This document shows, one piece after another, positions 46,340 through 59,052 of a stretch of DNA of 64,000 nt. The DNA is from Mytilus edulis (Eukaryota; Mollusca; Bivalvia; Mytilida; Mytilidae): NCBI RefSeq assembly GCF_963676685.1, contig NC_092346.1:50001062-50065061 (forward strand), in the 5' to 3' direction. The position numbers and the translations under genes are program-made. Within the stretch, counting starts at the first letter, position 1; every line of letters starts with the position of its first letter. The notes under the pieces were generated by a model. The model made no database searches. It saw only the letters and a list, made by a program, of their open reading frames with translations, and was not told the DNA's origin.

Positions 46340-47480
46340 AGGTAAACAATGATCAGTAAAATAATTTGATAAAATATTTTGAAAAAAAAATGTGAATCTT
46401 GATGAAAGCATGTTTAACATTGGACATATTTATAGTTTGCCAAATATGGGCCCAGCTAAGATATAGATGTATTGGTGATAATTGTAAAAATATTTCAATT
46501 GAACATTCTGACTTATTTTAAAGTCTACTACTAGGGAATTATAACATGTACTTATTTTCGAACTTAATCTAAAATATTCTTTATATGTGAATACTACTGA
46601 ATTATACGGTTCAAAGATATATTAAATAAATAGGCTCTTTATATAAATTTGAAATAGCTCCATTGTTATTCTTTTCAGTTCAAGGACGGTATATTATTTA
46701 AACATATTAACTTTTATGAAATCAGTTGAACAATATATAGAACTCTCTGACGTCTTTGTTTTCATCCTTGGTTAAAGTAAGCAAAATATCGTGACCACTT
46801 TTAATGGTATGCTCTGAACGAGTCGTATTTAATCCAACCTTGGAGAAAAACATTCACCCTTTGGTCCCAAATCATGCATGCGCCCGTGTATTAACTCTAC
46901 TATGACATGGAAAGCCTACACTTCATTCACTATTTAAAATTAAGAATGGAAATGGGGAATGTGTCAAAGAGACAACAACACGACCATAGAGCAGACAACA
47001 GCCGAAGGCCACCAATGGGACTTCGATGCAGCGAGAAAATCCCGCACCCGGAGGCGATTCAACTGGCCCCTAAACAAAAATGTTTACCAGTTCAATGATA
47101 ATGGACGTCATAATAAACTCCGAAATATATAAAAGAAACAAAAATTAAAATCGTAAAGACTAACATAGTCCTGGGGCTCCTGCCTTTTGGAGTAAATATA
47201 TATGTCATTATCACATTCGAATAATCACGAAAACAGAAAGATTTATCCAGTAATTGTTTCGATCGAATTTTCATACTAGTTAATCCATGTTGCAGTGATG
47301 AAAATAGATCTACCAACACTGAATATAACAAGTGCAACTTGATACGACTGCAGAGATTGAACTCTGAATAATTGGGGCAAGTATAGACACAACATTCAAG
47401 CTTGATACAGCTTTGAATTTGGATTGGTAAATATTTGACACTGCATAGGATTGTGACACAAAAAAATGGGGTCTAGGATC
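46340..47480 (+). repeat. long diverged repeat, copy 2
   Basis: Copy of 41210-42200 (see there), with an extra insertion at 46937-47075 (GGAAATGGGGAATGTGTCAA, CGGAGGCGATTCAACTGGCC) that is the inverse of the repeat at 25010-25180. Ends with GGGGCAAGTATAGACACAAC, as at window position 200. Confidence 0.7.
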
Positions 47481-47699
47481 TTAAAAATTTGAATTTTGAT
47501 ATTATCATATTATGGACTAATATTCAAAATATATATATATATATATGGTTAGATTCAGTATATCAAAAAATCGCAAGCATTCAATTATTGATGAAATCAA
47601 ACAAAAGTTTCATTTTGCACCCTTTGGACCAATTTGATAGCTAATAATCGAAAACCTGAATACAAAGTAAGAATGATCTTGTCAAAGAACCCAATATAT

Positions 47700-48170
47700 A
47701 TATCTGTATGCCTCACCTACGATAGAAGAGGTGCATTATGTTTTCTGGTCTGTGCGTCCCTTTCGTTTGTCCTTCTGTCCCGTTTCAAGTTAAAAGATTT
47801 TGGTCAAGGTAATTTTTGATTAAATTGAAGTCCAATCAACTTGAATCTTAGTCCACATGTTCCCTATGATATGATCTTTCTGATTTTAATGCCAAATTAG
47901 ATTTTTACTCTAATTTTACGGTCTACTGAACATAGAAAATGATAGTGTGAGTTTCAGGTAAAAGCTTTTGGTCAAGGTAGTTTTTTTGTGAAGTTAAAGT
48001 CCAATCAGCTTGAAACTTAGTACACATGTTTCCTATGTTATGATCTTTCTAATTTAAATGCCAAATGAGAGTTTTTACCCCAATTTCACGGTCCACTGAC
48101 AATAGAAAATGATAATGAATTTTCCAGTTTTCGGTTATTCTCATGAAAATTTGAACAAGGTCATTCTGCA
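47700..48170 (+). repeat. CCTACGATAG...GCATTATGTTTTCTGG repeat
   Basis: Contains TGCATTATGTTTTCTGGTCT, then two tandem versions of TTTTGGTCAAGGTA..TTAAAGTCCAATCA..CTTGAA (47795-47860, 47970-48040) and GGTCTACTGAACATAGAAAA. It is the inverse of the insertion at 11731-12000. Confidence 0.75.
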
Positions 48171-51100
48171 GCCTCTAGTTATTATATTGGTATTATATAG
48201 AATTATGATAGTAATAAGTTGGGGTAAGACATGCAGTCGACATTTCCCTCATACAATTTAGTAACCCACCAAACAACAGACTATATGTTATTATGTATTA
48301 TAACAGTCGAAACTATTTTGATCCTATTGAGCAAATACAATATCACATGCAGTTTTTGTGTGTCATTACTCATCAATTAGTACAGTGCTCCACAACTTGG
48401 AGTTTATCTTTTTTGCACAGCCAAAACAATCAAAGAATGATTGGTTTTTCAAGAAGAACTTTAAAGTTCCTTTTGAATAAACTTCAGAGAGAACAGTATA
48501 TATTGTAATTATATAATGGGTCGATTCACGTTACAAAAATATAAATGCCTAAATGAACAGGTACTGATCTGGGGAATGATGTTTTTCACTTTGCAATAAT
48601 TCTTTGTAAAATTAAATGCAATATAAAAAGAAAACACTTGTTTTGCTATTTAAATTCTGTATTTCTTAAAAGATAACAATCCATTTACATGTATAATTAT
48701 ACGATATGTTATTTCTCACAAGGTAAATGCATTCATAAACACTTGCATACCAAATAATACAAATCAAAACAATTTATTTAATTTCATTTTCTCATTTTGT
48801 AGAATTTGTTTTATAAAATTTCATATTTCTTTAATGTTTTACAACAGTGTATATGAGTTATAAATTTCATATTCAACTTTTTTTTGGGTAGTTATTACAG
48901 AAAAAAATATAGATTTTGGTGATTTAGTCTATCATAATATACATAAGTGTAAGAGAAAAATAATAAATGCAAGGTTCTAAATTGTAATCATTAAAAGATA
49001 TACACCCTGTTTTATTTATCTCAAAACTTACTACTAAATATCATCAAACAACAAATCATTTGTTTGAAAATTGACATTATGATTTTTTGTTAGGAATTAC
49101 AAAATTTGTCATAATCTAATTTTATGTTCTTATTCTATTATGCTTTATAAAAAAAGAAAAAAATTCTTGAAAAATACTATTTTTAATTTATTAATCAAAT
49201 AAATTTTATAAAAACTCATTGAGATCAATTTTTAGTAATTCGAAGATAACGTTCTAAAAGTTATAATGGTGTAATATATGCTACCCTCAAGTTATGCTTT
49301 TAAACTTTTATTTGATTTAAAGATAGTTTCTAAAAAAAAAATTAGGATTGGTTCATGTGTCAAAATGCAACATTTTAAACAATTATGCATTGTGTATTTT
49401 AGTACAGTTTAAGGATATTGCTAGCGAGTTTTAATTTATGATATTTTATTTAAAAAAAACTTTATTAAAAAATCTCATATCATTAAAAGGTACCTGTATG
49501 TTTATATTTTGTGCATAGAAAAAATCGCTCAAAAATTTCAAAACATCTTATAAAAGACATTTATGTAATAATTTAATAAACAAAAATTAATTGTTATTCT
49601 TAATTATGGCTGTCCAACAAAATTCTTCAGGATCCAGGAAGTTTAAATGTATTCCAATTATGAAAGCTATTTTTATTCCACTGTAAGAACAATCCAGTTG
49701 CTAAGGAATATAATAAGTTAAGAGTGTACCAAAATTGTCACTACCATTATAGCAGAAACATTATTCCTTAATATAATTATCTATCCAGTACAATGTAGCA
49801 AACTCTTAAAATTAAGTTTTCAAATAAGACAGCAAAAAAATGTAAATTGAAGAAATAAAGTTTAATCTTTAGACCTCCTTTATGAGGATATGAAATATCC
49901 TGATTTTCTTCCTCCTGAAGTACAAAGGTTAATACAAGTAGTTTACCAATGTCATTAGATTAGCATCCTTGTCTCAGACTTTCATAGCAGCCAGACAAGA
50001 CAAAAAACATAAAAAAATAAAATTCATTAAGCTCAGTCACCATCAAAATTAAGATAAAAATAATCTGAAAATTGAAAAAAAAAAACTGCAAAATAATACC
50101 CGTCTTTAATCATTAATCTTGGAATGTTAGCAGCCCTGTGTTTTTTATTATGCTAAAAAAGTAATAAAAAAAAATTAAATTAAGATAGGATTATACAAAG
50201 TAAAAATATGCAGTAAATGCAGAGACATTTCAAATTCAAGCAGGAATAATAGGCCAAACACTAATTAAGCTTGCATGAAAAATAATTGACATTCTAATCA
50301 TAATACATTATATTGCTAATATAGACATTCATACTCATTTTACTTGTATTCAATATTTGCTAAATAAATAAACCACATTTTTAAAGTCCAATACTGTCCT
50401 ACAGCTTCTTGAAATGTAGACATTTTTATTTACAATTGATTCAAATGTGGCATAAAGAGATTGTTATTGCCTTCTGCCCTCTAATTTCATTCATATACTT
50501 TCACAAAGAAAAAAATGTTTTGCACCTTATTTCTTTCATTGAAGAATTAGGGTTTAGTTTATGTAAATTATGTATACAAACATTAATGAGGCAGCAAATC
50601 ATAAAACCATGCATGCTGTGGGCACACATTATCTCTCACATTGCCAATATCGTCTGATATGTCTGTTTTCCCCCCTACGCAACACAGGGGGATTGGGGAA
50701 AAAATTTATAAGATAAAATATAGCATATGCATAATATAATTTAGAATAGAACAACAATAACTGCCAAATAGAAATGTGTTGTCTAAAGTTTGCATTGTCC
50801 AAATCCAAGATTTTGAAGAAAAAAAATAGTTTTCTTAAATCCCATTTCATAGCCTTTCCAAATATTAGCAATTTGACTATAAAGAAATCTGTAACTCAAC
50901 CTGTTACTGATGAGGGTATCTCATATCAGCTACAGCTTAGTAATAGATGAAATATTAACAATCAAATACTGACAAATATAAAATATTAACAATTAAAAAT
51001 ACTGACAATTACAAAATTGTTAGAACAGAATGAAGACAAAATGAGAAATACATGTTCTTAATATTACTGATAAGGCACATATCTCATTTAACATTTTCAT

Positions 51101-52684
51101 GAAGATAACATTCTACAAGTTAACAAATCAAAATCCAACATTCTTTTATCTGAGTTAGTTTGTAAAAATCTGAATAAAAATAAGTACATTATATATTAAA
51201 ATAATAATAATAAAAACCTGTTTAAAAATTCTTGATATGTACTAAATGAGTTAGTAAAACAACCATACATTAAAACTTAATATAAAATAAAATATCCATA
51301 AAACAATCATTCAAAATATTAGAAGAATTGTCTTAAATTTAACATATGCATGCATTATATTAGTTAATTAAATGAATACCATTTTGATATTCAATTAAAA
51401 AAAATCATTATTTAAAATCTGTCCATGTATAATTACATGTACATTCTCATTTTGAATGTATACAAAATATTTGTACATGTTCTTACACAATACTAAGCAT
51501 TGAACACATATGATATACTTATAATACTGTGAACCAACTTATTTTCACCAATAAATTTTGTATATTATTTCAGGTTATGCTGTTTCTAGTCCCCTTTGCA
51601 CTGATCTAATTTTACAATTTTCAAATTTATTTCATGTAGTTAAAATAAGAAAAGATCCAAGTATAACATATTTCCAATGATTAATGTTTCAAAATATCTT
51701 TTTAGTTGTAAAAGTCTTGAAAATAAATCGCTTTAAAAAATGAATTGGTTTACATTATGTAATGAAAATCTCTAATTGAAAGACTGATCATATAATTATT
51801 CATAACAATAGCACCTTTTTGGTTAAACTAAGCAGACCATCAATAGTACAAGACTAGATTTTCTTTTAGTTAGTTGTAGTGTTTAATTCAATAATTCAAA
51901 AGAATCATTTGAATTAAAACTAATTTAAAAGATTAAGACTGAACATTAACCTTTGCAGAGAAAGTAGAATACATTAATCTATCTTGGCTTGTTTCTTTCT
52001 TCAGCATGTTATTTCAAAATATATTTTCAACACTATTAATGCAATGCCAATTCATTGAAACAGAAAACAATGTTTTCAACATTAAATATTTCAACATTAA
52101 ATATACCAGTCTGGCTGAACAAACCTGATATTAACTGTTAATGCAATATTTCACTCTTGAGGTTAGATTAGTCAAACAGTTATGTCAGGTACCTCTGACT
52201 TAATGAGTTTCAATTCAAATGTAGTATCTACAATTGTAGCATAGTAACCTGATAACAATTATTTTTCAGATTTAACACCAATATCGTTATTAAAATGTAC
52301 ACCTTAAAATATAAATAGTAAAACAGATTTTCTACACAATCTTTTCTTGAAAAATATATCAAAATAAATTTTTTATGCATCCATAATAATTTCAACCTTT
52401 ACTCCAATGTCAAAATTATATTCGACACTAGTGACAAATGATAACAAACTTATGATGGGACAAATCTTTCCACGTTTTATCAAGGTGTATCTGAGTATTT
52501 TAATTTGCATGACACTGCATTTTAATCTGTGAAAAAACTCAGAAATAAAACCAGTTGCATTAAAAACAAAAAGTGTGTTGTGTCCTTAATTTTCAGTATT
52601 CCTTCAGTAAAAAGATATAGAGCAAAAGAAGCCAAACACACAACAGTCCAAACTCTGAAAAATGTGGAAATCATTGCATCTTAA
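48171..52684 (-). other. AT-rich unique sequence, possible 3' UTR of the METTL24-like gene
   Basis: 4.5 kb with no dispersed repeat copy noticed and no coding signal. It lies 3' of the METTL24-like stop codon, so part may be 3' UTR. Many minus-strand AATAAA hexamers; none can be chosen. Confidence 0.35.
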
Positions 52685-53050
52685 TTATACAAAAGTTGTT
52701 GTGTAATTTGGTGTCACAAAATTCATGTTCAAAAAATGTAATTCATAACAACAAGACCTTTTCTTCCTAGTGATAGGAGAACCATATTCTCCAAAAGGGT
52801 TTAATCTATAATTAAATTGTCTGAAATTATAATCTTCTAACTTTCTTATTGTATGGTACATATAAAGAAAATCATCTTTTCCTGAATTAAATTTTACATC
52901 TTTGAGCTTCTTAAAATGTTGATAAAATTCATTTGTATGAATTTCAAAACCAATCTGTTTTACATTCTTAAATGACTTCTCCCTCAGTAGATTTTCTAGT
53001 ACAGCCCATTCCATGTATTCAATGTCAAACTTCAGGTAGTCAATGACGGT
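52685..53050 (-). CDS. METTL24-like exon 6 (terminal)
   Basis: 366 nt, acceptor TTTTGTAG|ACCGTC. Encodes TVIDYLKFDIEYMEWAVLEN, QIGFEIHTNEFYQHF, the acidic LEDYNFRQFNYRLNPFG segment and SCCYELHFLNMNF, and stops at 52685-52687. Confidence 0.9.
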   Translation of the reverse strand, partial: TVIDYLKFDIEYMEWAVLENLLREKSFKNVKQIGFEIHTNEFYQHFKKLKDVKFNSGKDDFLYMYHTIRKLEDYNFRQFNYRLNPFGEYGSPITRKKRSCCYELHFLNMNFVTPNYTTTFV

Positions 53051-56000
53051 CTACAAAACAAACATTTAATGTATTCAAGTTAGATATGTTAATTATTCTA
53101 AATAAAAATAAAATGATAACAAAGACAACAACACCCATCAATTACAGAATTACTGCATGGTAATTGATCGGTGTTGTCTTTATTATAGCAAGGTAAGTTT
53201 TTATTCTGGTCGACATGTTTCTCCATCAAGCACAATACATGTATTACATATGAAATCAAACAGTGAAGTATAAATTTCGCAGTTCATGTGGTTGACTTCA
53301 GGTGTTGGTTCACCATATATAAATAAATGTAAGTAAGTGAAATGTGTTAACAATTTCATTCAAGGGCTGTAACTCCTAAACAGATTTGATCAACGGTTTC
53401 AGCAACATTGACTTTGTTTTTAGATATTTTGCCTTGTGGATGATTTTTGCTATTTAAAGTCTTTATCGTTGATCAATCTATGTCAATGGTAAATAGATCT
53501 TTTTGGTTTTTATCATGTAAGCAAAATTATGTGATTATAAGGACTTTTAAAAGTATAATAACATACATATGAAAGTTTGGATGATAAAAAGACAAAGTTC
53601 AAAGTTTACAAATAATCTATAAATTGTTTAGTTACTTACGTCAGAATGTCCATGTTCTCTCAGTATAGTTGAAAATGTTTTTAATCCTTTACCATTTCTC
53701 CCTGCAATACCAACTTGTGCAAAGTGAATTCTAGGATGTAATTTCTCAGTAGGTATTGGTATACTGCAAACATATTTGTAATCAAGTTATTTTACAAGTC
53801 AGAACTAAAACCAGTTGTTCTATCATAATAACAATACAGCTATTTTCCTAATGTGTGTGGTTTAAAGATTTAGTTGGCTTGCTTGCCTTTTTTGTATAAA
53901 TGTTGGCTCAAGCATCCAAAAGTATTATACAAGCCAAAGCCTACCCTAAATATTGATTGCAATTGTACAACTTAATTACAATGCTTGTGCAAACAGTCAT
54001 ACAACCAAAACAAGCAAGCCAACCAATCCTTTAAACTACATGCATAAGGAAAATAGCTGTAATCTATTTCAAACCTAAAACTGGGTAATACTTTGCCAAC
54101 CCTGAAGCCAACCAATCCTTTAAACTACATGCATTAGGAAAATAGCTGTAATACAATATATTTTTATAATCTCTTTTATACAAAGTAAGATCTTGAGTAT
54201 CAGAGAGAAAATGCAACTTTTTTTCTAATGTTCATTCAACATTCATCTTGGAAGTACCAAATGGGCAATCAATAAAGATATGACAAAAGGGTGTGTCTCT
54301 AAAATGTTGGTCTATGGAAAAATAAGGATGCAAAGATTTCTATGTTACTGTAGATGTATGTCGCTTGTAATAAAATATTTAGCATTAGGGCCAACCTGTG
54401 GTTAAAGCAGTATTCAAGCCCCTATGATTAATTTATTTCTTAATTTTAATCATTATGCAAGTCAAATTCAAAACTTATGGAGAAGACTTTATAAGTATAT
54501 TTTACTCGTGTCTTATCCATTTTGCTTTAATTCAGCCAAAAAAATCATGAAAATATGTTTAAACTAATACAAAACATTCATGGTTGGATACAGATAGTTT
54601 ATGAACTTTACAGAATTTTAAAATGTATACTTGAAACAAGTAAGCTATATATATATATATACTTGTCTATATTCTAGAATAATCTGGAAAAATCAAGTAC
54701 TGTAAATTTACAAATTATTGTGTGCATTTATTGCGATTTTGTCTTTTTAGACTTAAATGCAATTTAAAATTTTCGATTTTGAGAAAAAATTCTGTTTAAT
54801 TCATATGAAATGTTTCAAAATGCGAGTTCAATTTATTGCGTTTACAACTCTGTCGCATTTTTCGCAATAATAAAAACAAACTTCTGAATTTACAGTAGTT
54901 GTCTTACCTAGGATCAAATGAATACACTGTACAATTATATATTCTGGCCGATACTCTGTCAAATCTCCAATCATTACCTATTCTATAAATATATAATATT
55001 AAACTTTAATTAATATGGAAGATTTTTCAATTTTTTAATCTCATAAAGGGAGACATTTGTCATTTATAATAGTAGATATTGTTTATTTCAGAATTTTATG
55101 TGTATTCTTTACAAATGTAGATATATTTAAAGAATAATCATTCAATAATATTCCAAGAAAAGTCCTGACTGAATGACTATTCAGTCAAGACTTTTCAAGA
55201 TACAGTGTTAAAATATGCCATGGTGTATGCCACCAGAGCAGTGGGAACTGTTTATTATCAGTGTATCTGCCTTCAATTTTGTTTTTTAGTAGGATTTGTG
55301 TTACTTGATATTTCATTTCCATTGTTTATTTCTGTTGACCTTTATCAATGTGTTGGCTTTCCTTGTATTTTTGGGCATCTATTTTCCACTGCATTTGTGG
55401 TTATTTTTTATTTTCTCAAATAGACTAAGTTTCTACATCATAATTATAGTGATTTGTTTGGTTAATACATGCAGTAACATGTATCCCCCCCTCCCAGTGG
55501 AAAATGTTTGTCTTCTTTTTAAACCACATCAATTGTTATTTAATGAGGGCCCTCATGGGGTTTTTGATTATGTGATTACTTGGCCGTTTTTTTTAATGAT
55601 TATTTGATTATTAAGCCAAATATTTCATGATTATTTGATTACCTAGGACTGTATTTTTAGTTTATGATTATTTGATTACTAAAGATAAGCAAATATTTAA
55701 TGATTATGTGATTATATTGATTGATATTGGCAAAAAAATGGTGATTATGTGATTACTAGGACCCCCCCCCCCCATGAGGGGCCTCTTTAATCCTATAATA
55801 CAAACATTTTGCCACTTGAATCGTTAAAATTTATCTTAAGGAGGTAGACCTAGGTTAAGGGAAATAACTCTTAAAATCATCAGTAGGTTTGTAAGTTTTA
55901 AATTACCTAAATTAAAAGTTTAAATAAGATGAATAAGAAATACATTATGATGTTAACATGATACATTGTATAAATAATAATTACCCAAATGAGTAAACAA

Positions 56001-58254
56001 TACATGGTTCATGAAATCCAAATGGAGGAGACATACAAACATTCCATCCACCATCATGTTGAAACCCTACCCTCTCATCATTTTTACATATTACATCTTT
56101 TGTTTCTAAGTAACTGTAACAAAAACAACATATAACATGTAGTCTACATCTTTTAAAACTATTCCTTTAAAGTCTTTGAACTTCAAAACATTTTTTGGAA
56201 AAATCTGTCACTAAACATGAAAAGTATGTGCTCTTTATAATAATACTGAAAACATGACTGATTTACTTGATGTGTTCTTTAAAAATAACATTTGGATTGG
56301 CTAAATTTTGTTTGCAAAGAAGTCAAATTTGAATTAAGCAACTGCTAATAAACTTATAGTCTTGGTCAATGCTTCAAATTTACAGTCAATATTCTTATTG
56401 TAGAAGTAAATCTTATTCCAATATTATTAGACATGTATTTCTTACTTAAAAAAATTCTCTTCTACCATGCCATCTGACATATTCTTTGTGAGAAATATTG
56501 GAGGATTTTTCATCAACATTAATTCTGGTTTAAATGGTGGTTTAGGTGTTGTGGTAGCTTTCTGAAACATAAAAAAAGACATGAAATTCAATGATCATGT
56601 ATAAAAATCTGAGTTGCAGCTCTTCACAAATTATAAATTGTGAATGTGAAATTTGCACTGACTTGTACATGACCTTTTAATGAAAAATGAATTAAATGAT
56701 GATAACATGTACAAAATGTCTATCATACTGATGTACTTATATACATGTACAAAATGTATGTCAGCATCAATATCTATCTTTGAGGTTTTTATAAATATAC
56801 ATTTATAAAAATTTAGTTATGGTGCAGTCTGGTGTACATGTATCTGCACACCTTCACTTCATTCAACTGGTAAAACCAATAATTGGATAATATTGTGTGA
56901 ATACATGTACATTCATAACATACTTTTATTTCATTAAATCTTGTTTGTATGGTTTCACCCTCAAAATTATGTGTAATATGTGTCCAAAATTAGGGAAACC
57001 CCTGTTCTGAGAGTTTCACCAATGTCTGGCAATTTCGTGCATGCCTTCCAAAAATAGCTACATTTAATTTTGATTAAAGGAATGATTTTATAATACTAAA
57101 TATAGCTGAATTTGAACTAAGCACACTGCCAAGGATGCAGAGCAAATATTATTTCAATCTGATATCAATTTGACTTAAATAAAACAAATTTTATCTAATG
57201 AAGTAATTTTTTTAATGGAAATTGACCAAATATTGAAAATCATGGGATTTCAGTTATTATTTAACAGACACTCTTGAACTTATCAATTTTAATCTTTTTT
57301 TTATCCCATCAGAAAGCTAAATAAATAACAAGAACCATTTTTTTCGTGTTACTGCGTTGATATGACGAAATCAGCTAATGCACGGTATCACTGGCTGCAC
57401 GGACACCTGGGACTCCACGTGCACTGTACTCATACTTCACCAAATCTTAACTGATTCAAAAAAAAAATGTACAAGCCCATAAAAACAGTTGTTCGTAAAA
57501 TTATATAAAATTTTCATGGCTTATTATGCCTCTTATTAGGAAAATTTTACTTGCAGACACCAAATTAAAGTGGGTCTGGTCATAAGGGATGATAGGGCAT
57601 GTAGAACTTAAATAAATTGATGGTTAAGACCAGAGAGTAATTTAAGGGTATTCAAGATTAAAATTCAAATATGTGTGCTTTTGCTTTGCATTTAAACTTT
57701 TATAAATTGTACTCCCAATTTTAAAAGTCAAATGTATTTGTTGGACAAATTCTTGGTAATTATTTTTTTATCAATTTTGGTCTGGGAGTTTAAGGAGTGG
57801 GATGCGGGAGCATGGAAGAAGGAATCAGGGACCCCCTGATATATTCAAATCTGTTGTCAACACATATCATAAAGTATTCTAAAGGTTTTGTGACATCCTC
57901 CCCTTTCACAGGAAACAAATGCCTTATATATAATAAGGCAGATGATGCAGAGTCAACATCCCTCGTTTCAATCACCTTTTTATTGTGTTCCATGTTTTCT
58001 ATAAAATTTAGTCCAAGTTCTGGTATATTCAATTTTCCTGTTTTCAACATGTTCCTGTGCTTTTTTTCTTCTTCAGTCAAGTCGTTTTCATCAAAATTTT
58101 CTTCAACAAACATAGACTCTACATTGGTTTTACGTGTGTTTTGTTTATTTCCAGTTTGAAATAAAAGAAAAATTCCAACAAATGCTATAATTGTAATTAA
58201 AAACACAATCTTCCTAAATCGACCCATTTTAAAATATTCTATCATTGAAGTCAT
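52685..58254 (-). CDS. METTL24-like methyltransferase-family protein (whole gene)
   Basis: Predicted single-pass type II membrane protein: short cytosolic N-terminus, KIVFLITIIAFVGIFLLF anchor, then a lumenal domain resembling vertebrate METTL24, a putative methyltransferase whose substrate I do not know. Exons: 57790-58254 (3' boundary unresolved), 56446-56561, 55985-56113, 54908-54982, 53640-53763, 52685-53050; exons 2-6 join in frame with clean GT/AG sites. Family features: DGGWNVCMSPP, C.VYSFGIGNDWRFD, YNCTVYSFDPS, HFAQVGIAG, KTFSTILREHGHSD, then VIDYLKFDIEYMEWAVLENL and QIGFEIH, corresponding to the human IDVLKADLESAEWKVLENL and LIFEIH region. Start: two in-frame ATGs (58252 and 58225); the second, MGRFRK, directly precedes the anchor. 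Gene name by family resemblance only. Confidence 0.82.
53640..53763 (-). CDS. METTL24-like exon 5
   Basis: 124 nt, acceptor TTTGCAG|TATACC, donor GAC|GTAAGT. Encodes SIPIPTEKLHPRIHFAQVGI, AGRNGKGLKTFSTIL and REHGHSD. Confidence 0.88.
53837..54059. mobile_element. 223-bp MITE, CAGCTATTTTCC ends, TA flanks
   Basis: CAGCTATTTTCCTAATG..GTGGTTTAAAG..TTGGCTTGCTTG and the inverse at the right (CAAGCAAGCCAACC..TTTAAACTACATG..GGAAAATAGCTG) form about 50-bp inverted repeats, flanked by TA. A second copy of just the right end follows at 54104-54152. In the METTL24-like intron between exons 5 and 4. Confidence 0.85.
54908..54982 (-). CDS. METTL24-like exon 4
   Basis: 75 nt, acceptor TTTATAG|AATAGG, donor CCTAG|GTAAGA. 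Encodes IGNDWRFDRVSARIYNCTVY and SFDP. Confidence 0.88.
55157..55195. repeat. hairpin AAAAGTC.TGACTGAAT / ATTCAGTCAAGACTTTT
   Basis: A near-perfect inverted repeat of about 17 bp with a 4-base loop (GACT), in a METTL24-like intron. Confidence 0.85.
55544..55786. mobile_element. 243-bp TTAA-flanked MITE with TGATTATTTGATTAC repeats
   Basis: TGAGGGCCCTCATGGGG and the inverse of CCCCATGAGGGGCCTCT are terminal inverted repeats, flanked by TTAA (55540-55543, 55787-55790). The interior repeats ATGATTATTTGATTAC-like units five to six times. A run of about 14 C lies in the right arm. In a METTL24-like intron. Confidence 0.8.
55985..56113 (-). CDS. METTL24-like exon 3
   Basis: 129 nt, acceptor GTTACAG|TTACTT, donor TTTGG|GTAATT. 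Encodes NYLETKDVICKNDERVGFQH, DGGWNVCMSPPFGFHEPC and IVYSFG. Confidence 0.88.
56446..56561 (-). CDS. METTL24-like exon 2
   Basis: 116 nt, acceptor ATGTTTCAG|AAAGCT, donor TTTAA|GTAAG. Encodes KATTTPKPPFKPELMLMKNP... to MVEENFF, a proline-rich stem segment. Confidence 0.8.
56562..57789 (-). other. METTL24-like intron 1
   Basis: No repeat copies seen elsewhere in the window. A GC-richer patch near 57345-57430 (GGCTGCACGGACACCTGGGA, CCACGTGCACTG) stands out but has no clear splice sites. Confidence 0.4.
57790..58254 (-). CDS. METTL24-like exon 1 (signal anchor)
   Basis: Encodes the membrane anchor and an acidic stem (ENDLTEEEKK). Exon 2 starts in phase 0, but no strong phase-0 donor is present; the best is CCT|GTGAAA near 57910. 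The open frame beyond it contains ICVDNRFEYIRG, reminiscent of the METTL24 motif WSVCLDDRF that exon 3 also supplies (WNVCMSPPF). The true 3' end of this exon is unresolved. Confidence 0.65.
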   Translation of the reverse strand: MTSMIEYFKMGRFRKIVFLITIIAFVGIFLLFQTGNKQNTRKTNVESMFVEENFDENDLTEEEKKHRNMLKTGKLNIPELGLNFIENMEHNKKVIETRDVDSASSALLYIRHLFPVKGEDVTKPLEYFMICVDNRFEYIRGSLIPSSMLPHPTP

Positions 58255-58716
58255 AATCTGCTTTCATCAAAAGTTATATATTTCATGTTTAAAAGTTTAA
58301 AAGACTAAAATGTCAGCATGTTTTAAAAGAAAGTTACAGTTTAAAACTTTTTGTTTTGTTTATTCCGGAAGTATGAACGCAAATTGATACAGCATAGGAC
58401 CCAAAACTATTTACCTATAACCAAAAACAAAAAGAACGGACGTAAATAAAAGTTAGGATTGAGAGAAAAAAAAATCGGGGTTACACCGAGGGAAACACAT
58501 CAACCAAAAGAGTATGCAATGTGGATTTTGTTTCTAAAAAACAAGGTCAGAGGTGAGTGGTTGAGTTTTTCACTAACTAGTATGGTTCATTTTCACAAGA
58601 TGTTCATGATATACTGCTACCGGTTTGGCATGACACTGCAGCACACAGGAAATCTAAATCTGTGCAGCTCATTGCTTGTTAAAACGGGTAGAAAAGCACT
58701 TTTAAAATAAAAAAAT
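58255..58716. other. upstream flank of the METTL24-like gene
   Basis: Probably includes its promoter; no TATA box or repeat recognised. Confidence 0.35.
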
Positions 58717-59052
58717 AAAATTGGACCGAATAACCAATGCAAGCTATTAGAAAAATTATTTGACTCCCTAGTTGTGCCTACTGCCGCTCTATACGGTACT
58801 GACGGTAGTGAAGTATGGGGAATAGGCAGGCAACACACAGATTCAGATCCCTTTGAACACTTGCAGTATACATTTATTAAAGAAATTCTAGGAATACATT
58901 GTAAAGCATCAAATGCTGCATGTTTAGCCGAGCTGAATAGATTGCCTTTATATACCAGAATAGAATTTTCAGCAATAAAATATTGGCTTCATATACTCGA
59001 GTCAAATAATTCACTTGCCCTAAAAATATATAAAGCAACTGAAAAAAAATAA
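58717..59052 (+). pseudogene. non-LTR retrotransposon reverse-transcriptase C-terminal fragment
   Basis: In one frame: NQCKLLEKLFDSLVVPTAAL, YGTDGSEVWG, FIKEILGIHCKASNAACLAE, LNRLPLYTRIEF, IKYWLHILES, stop at 59050. LF.SLV.P..LYG.EVWG and HCK..NAA..AELGR.PL are typical of the region after the LINE reverse-transcriptase catalytic core. An upstream stop at 58708 and lack of the rest show a remnant. Confidence 0.85.

Noticed and set aside
57345..57430. GC-richer patch as an extra METTL24-like exon
   Set aside because: No acceptor and donor pair in a compatible phase was found.
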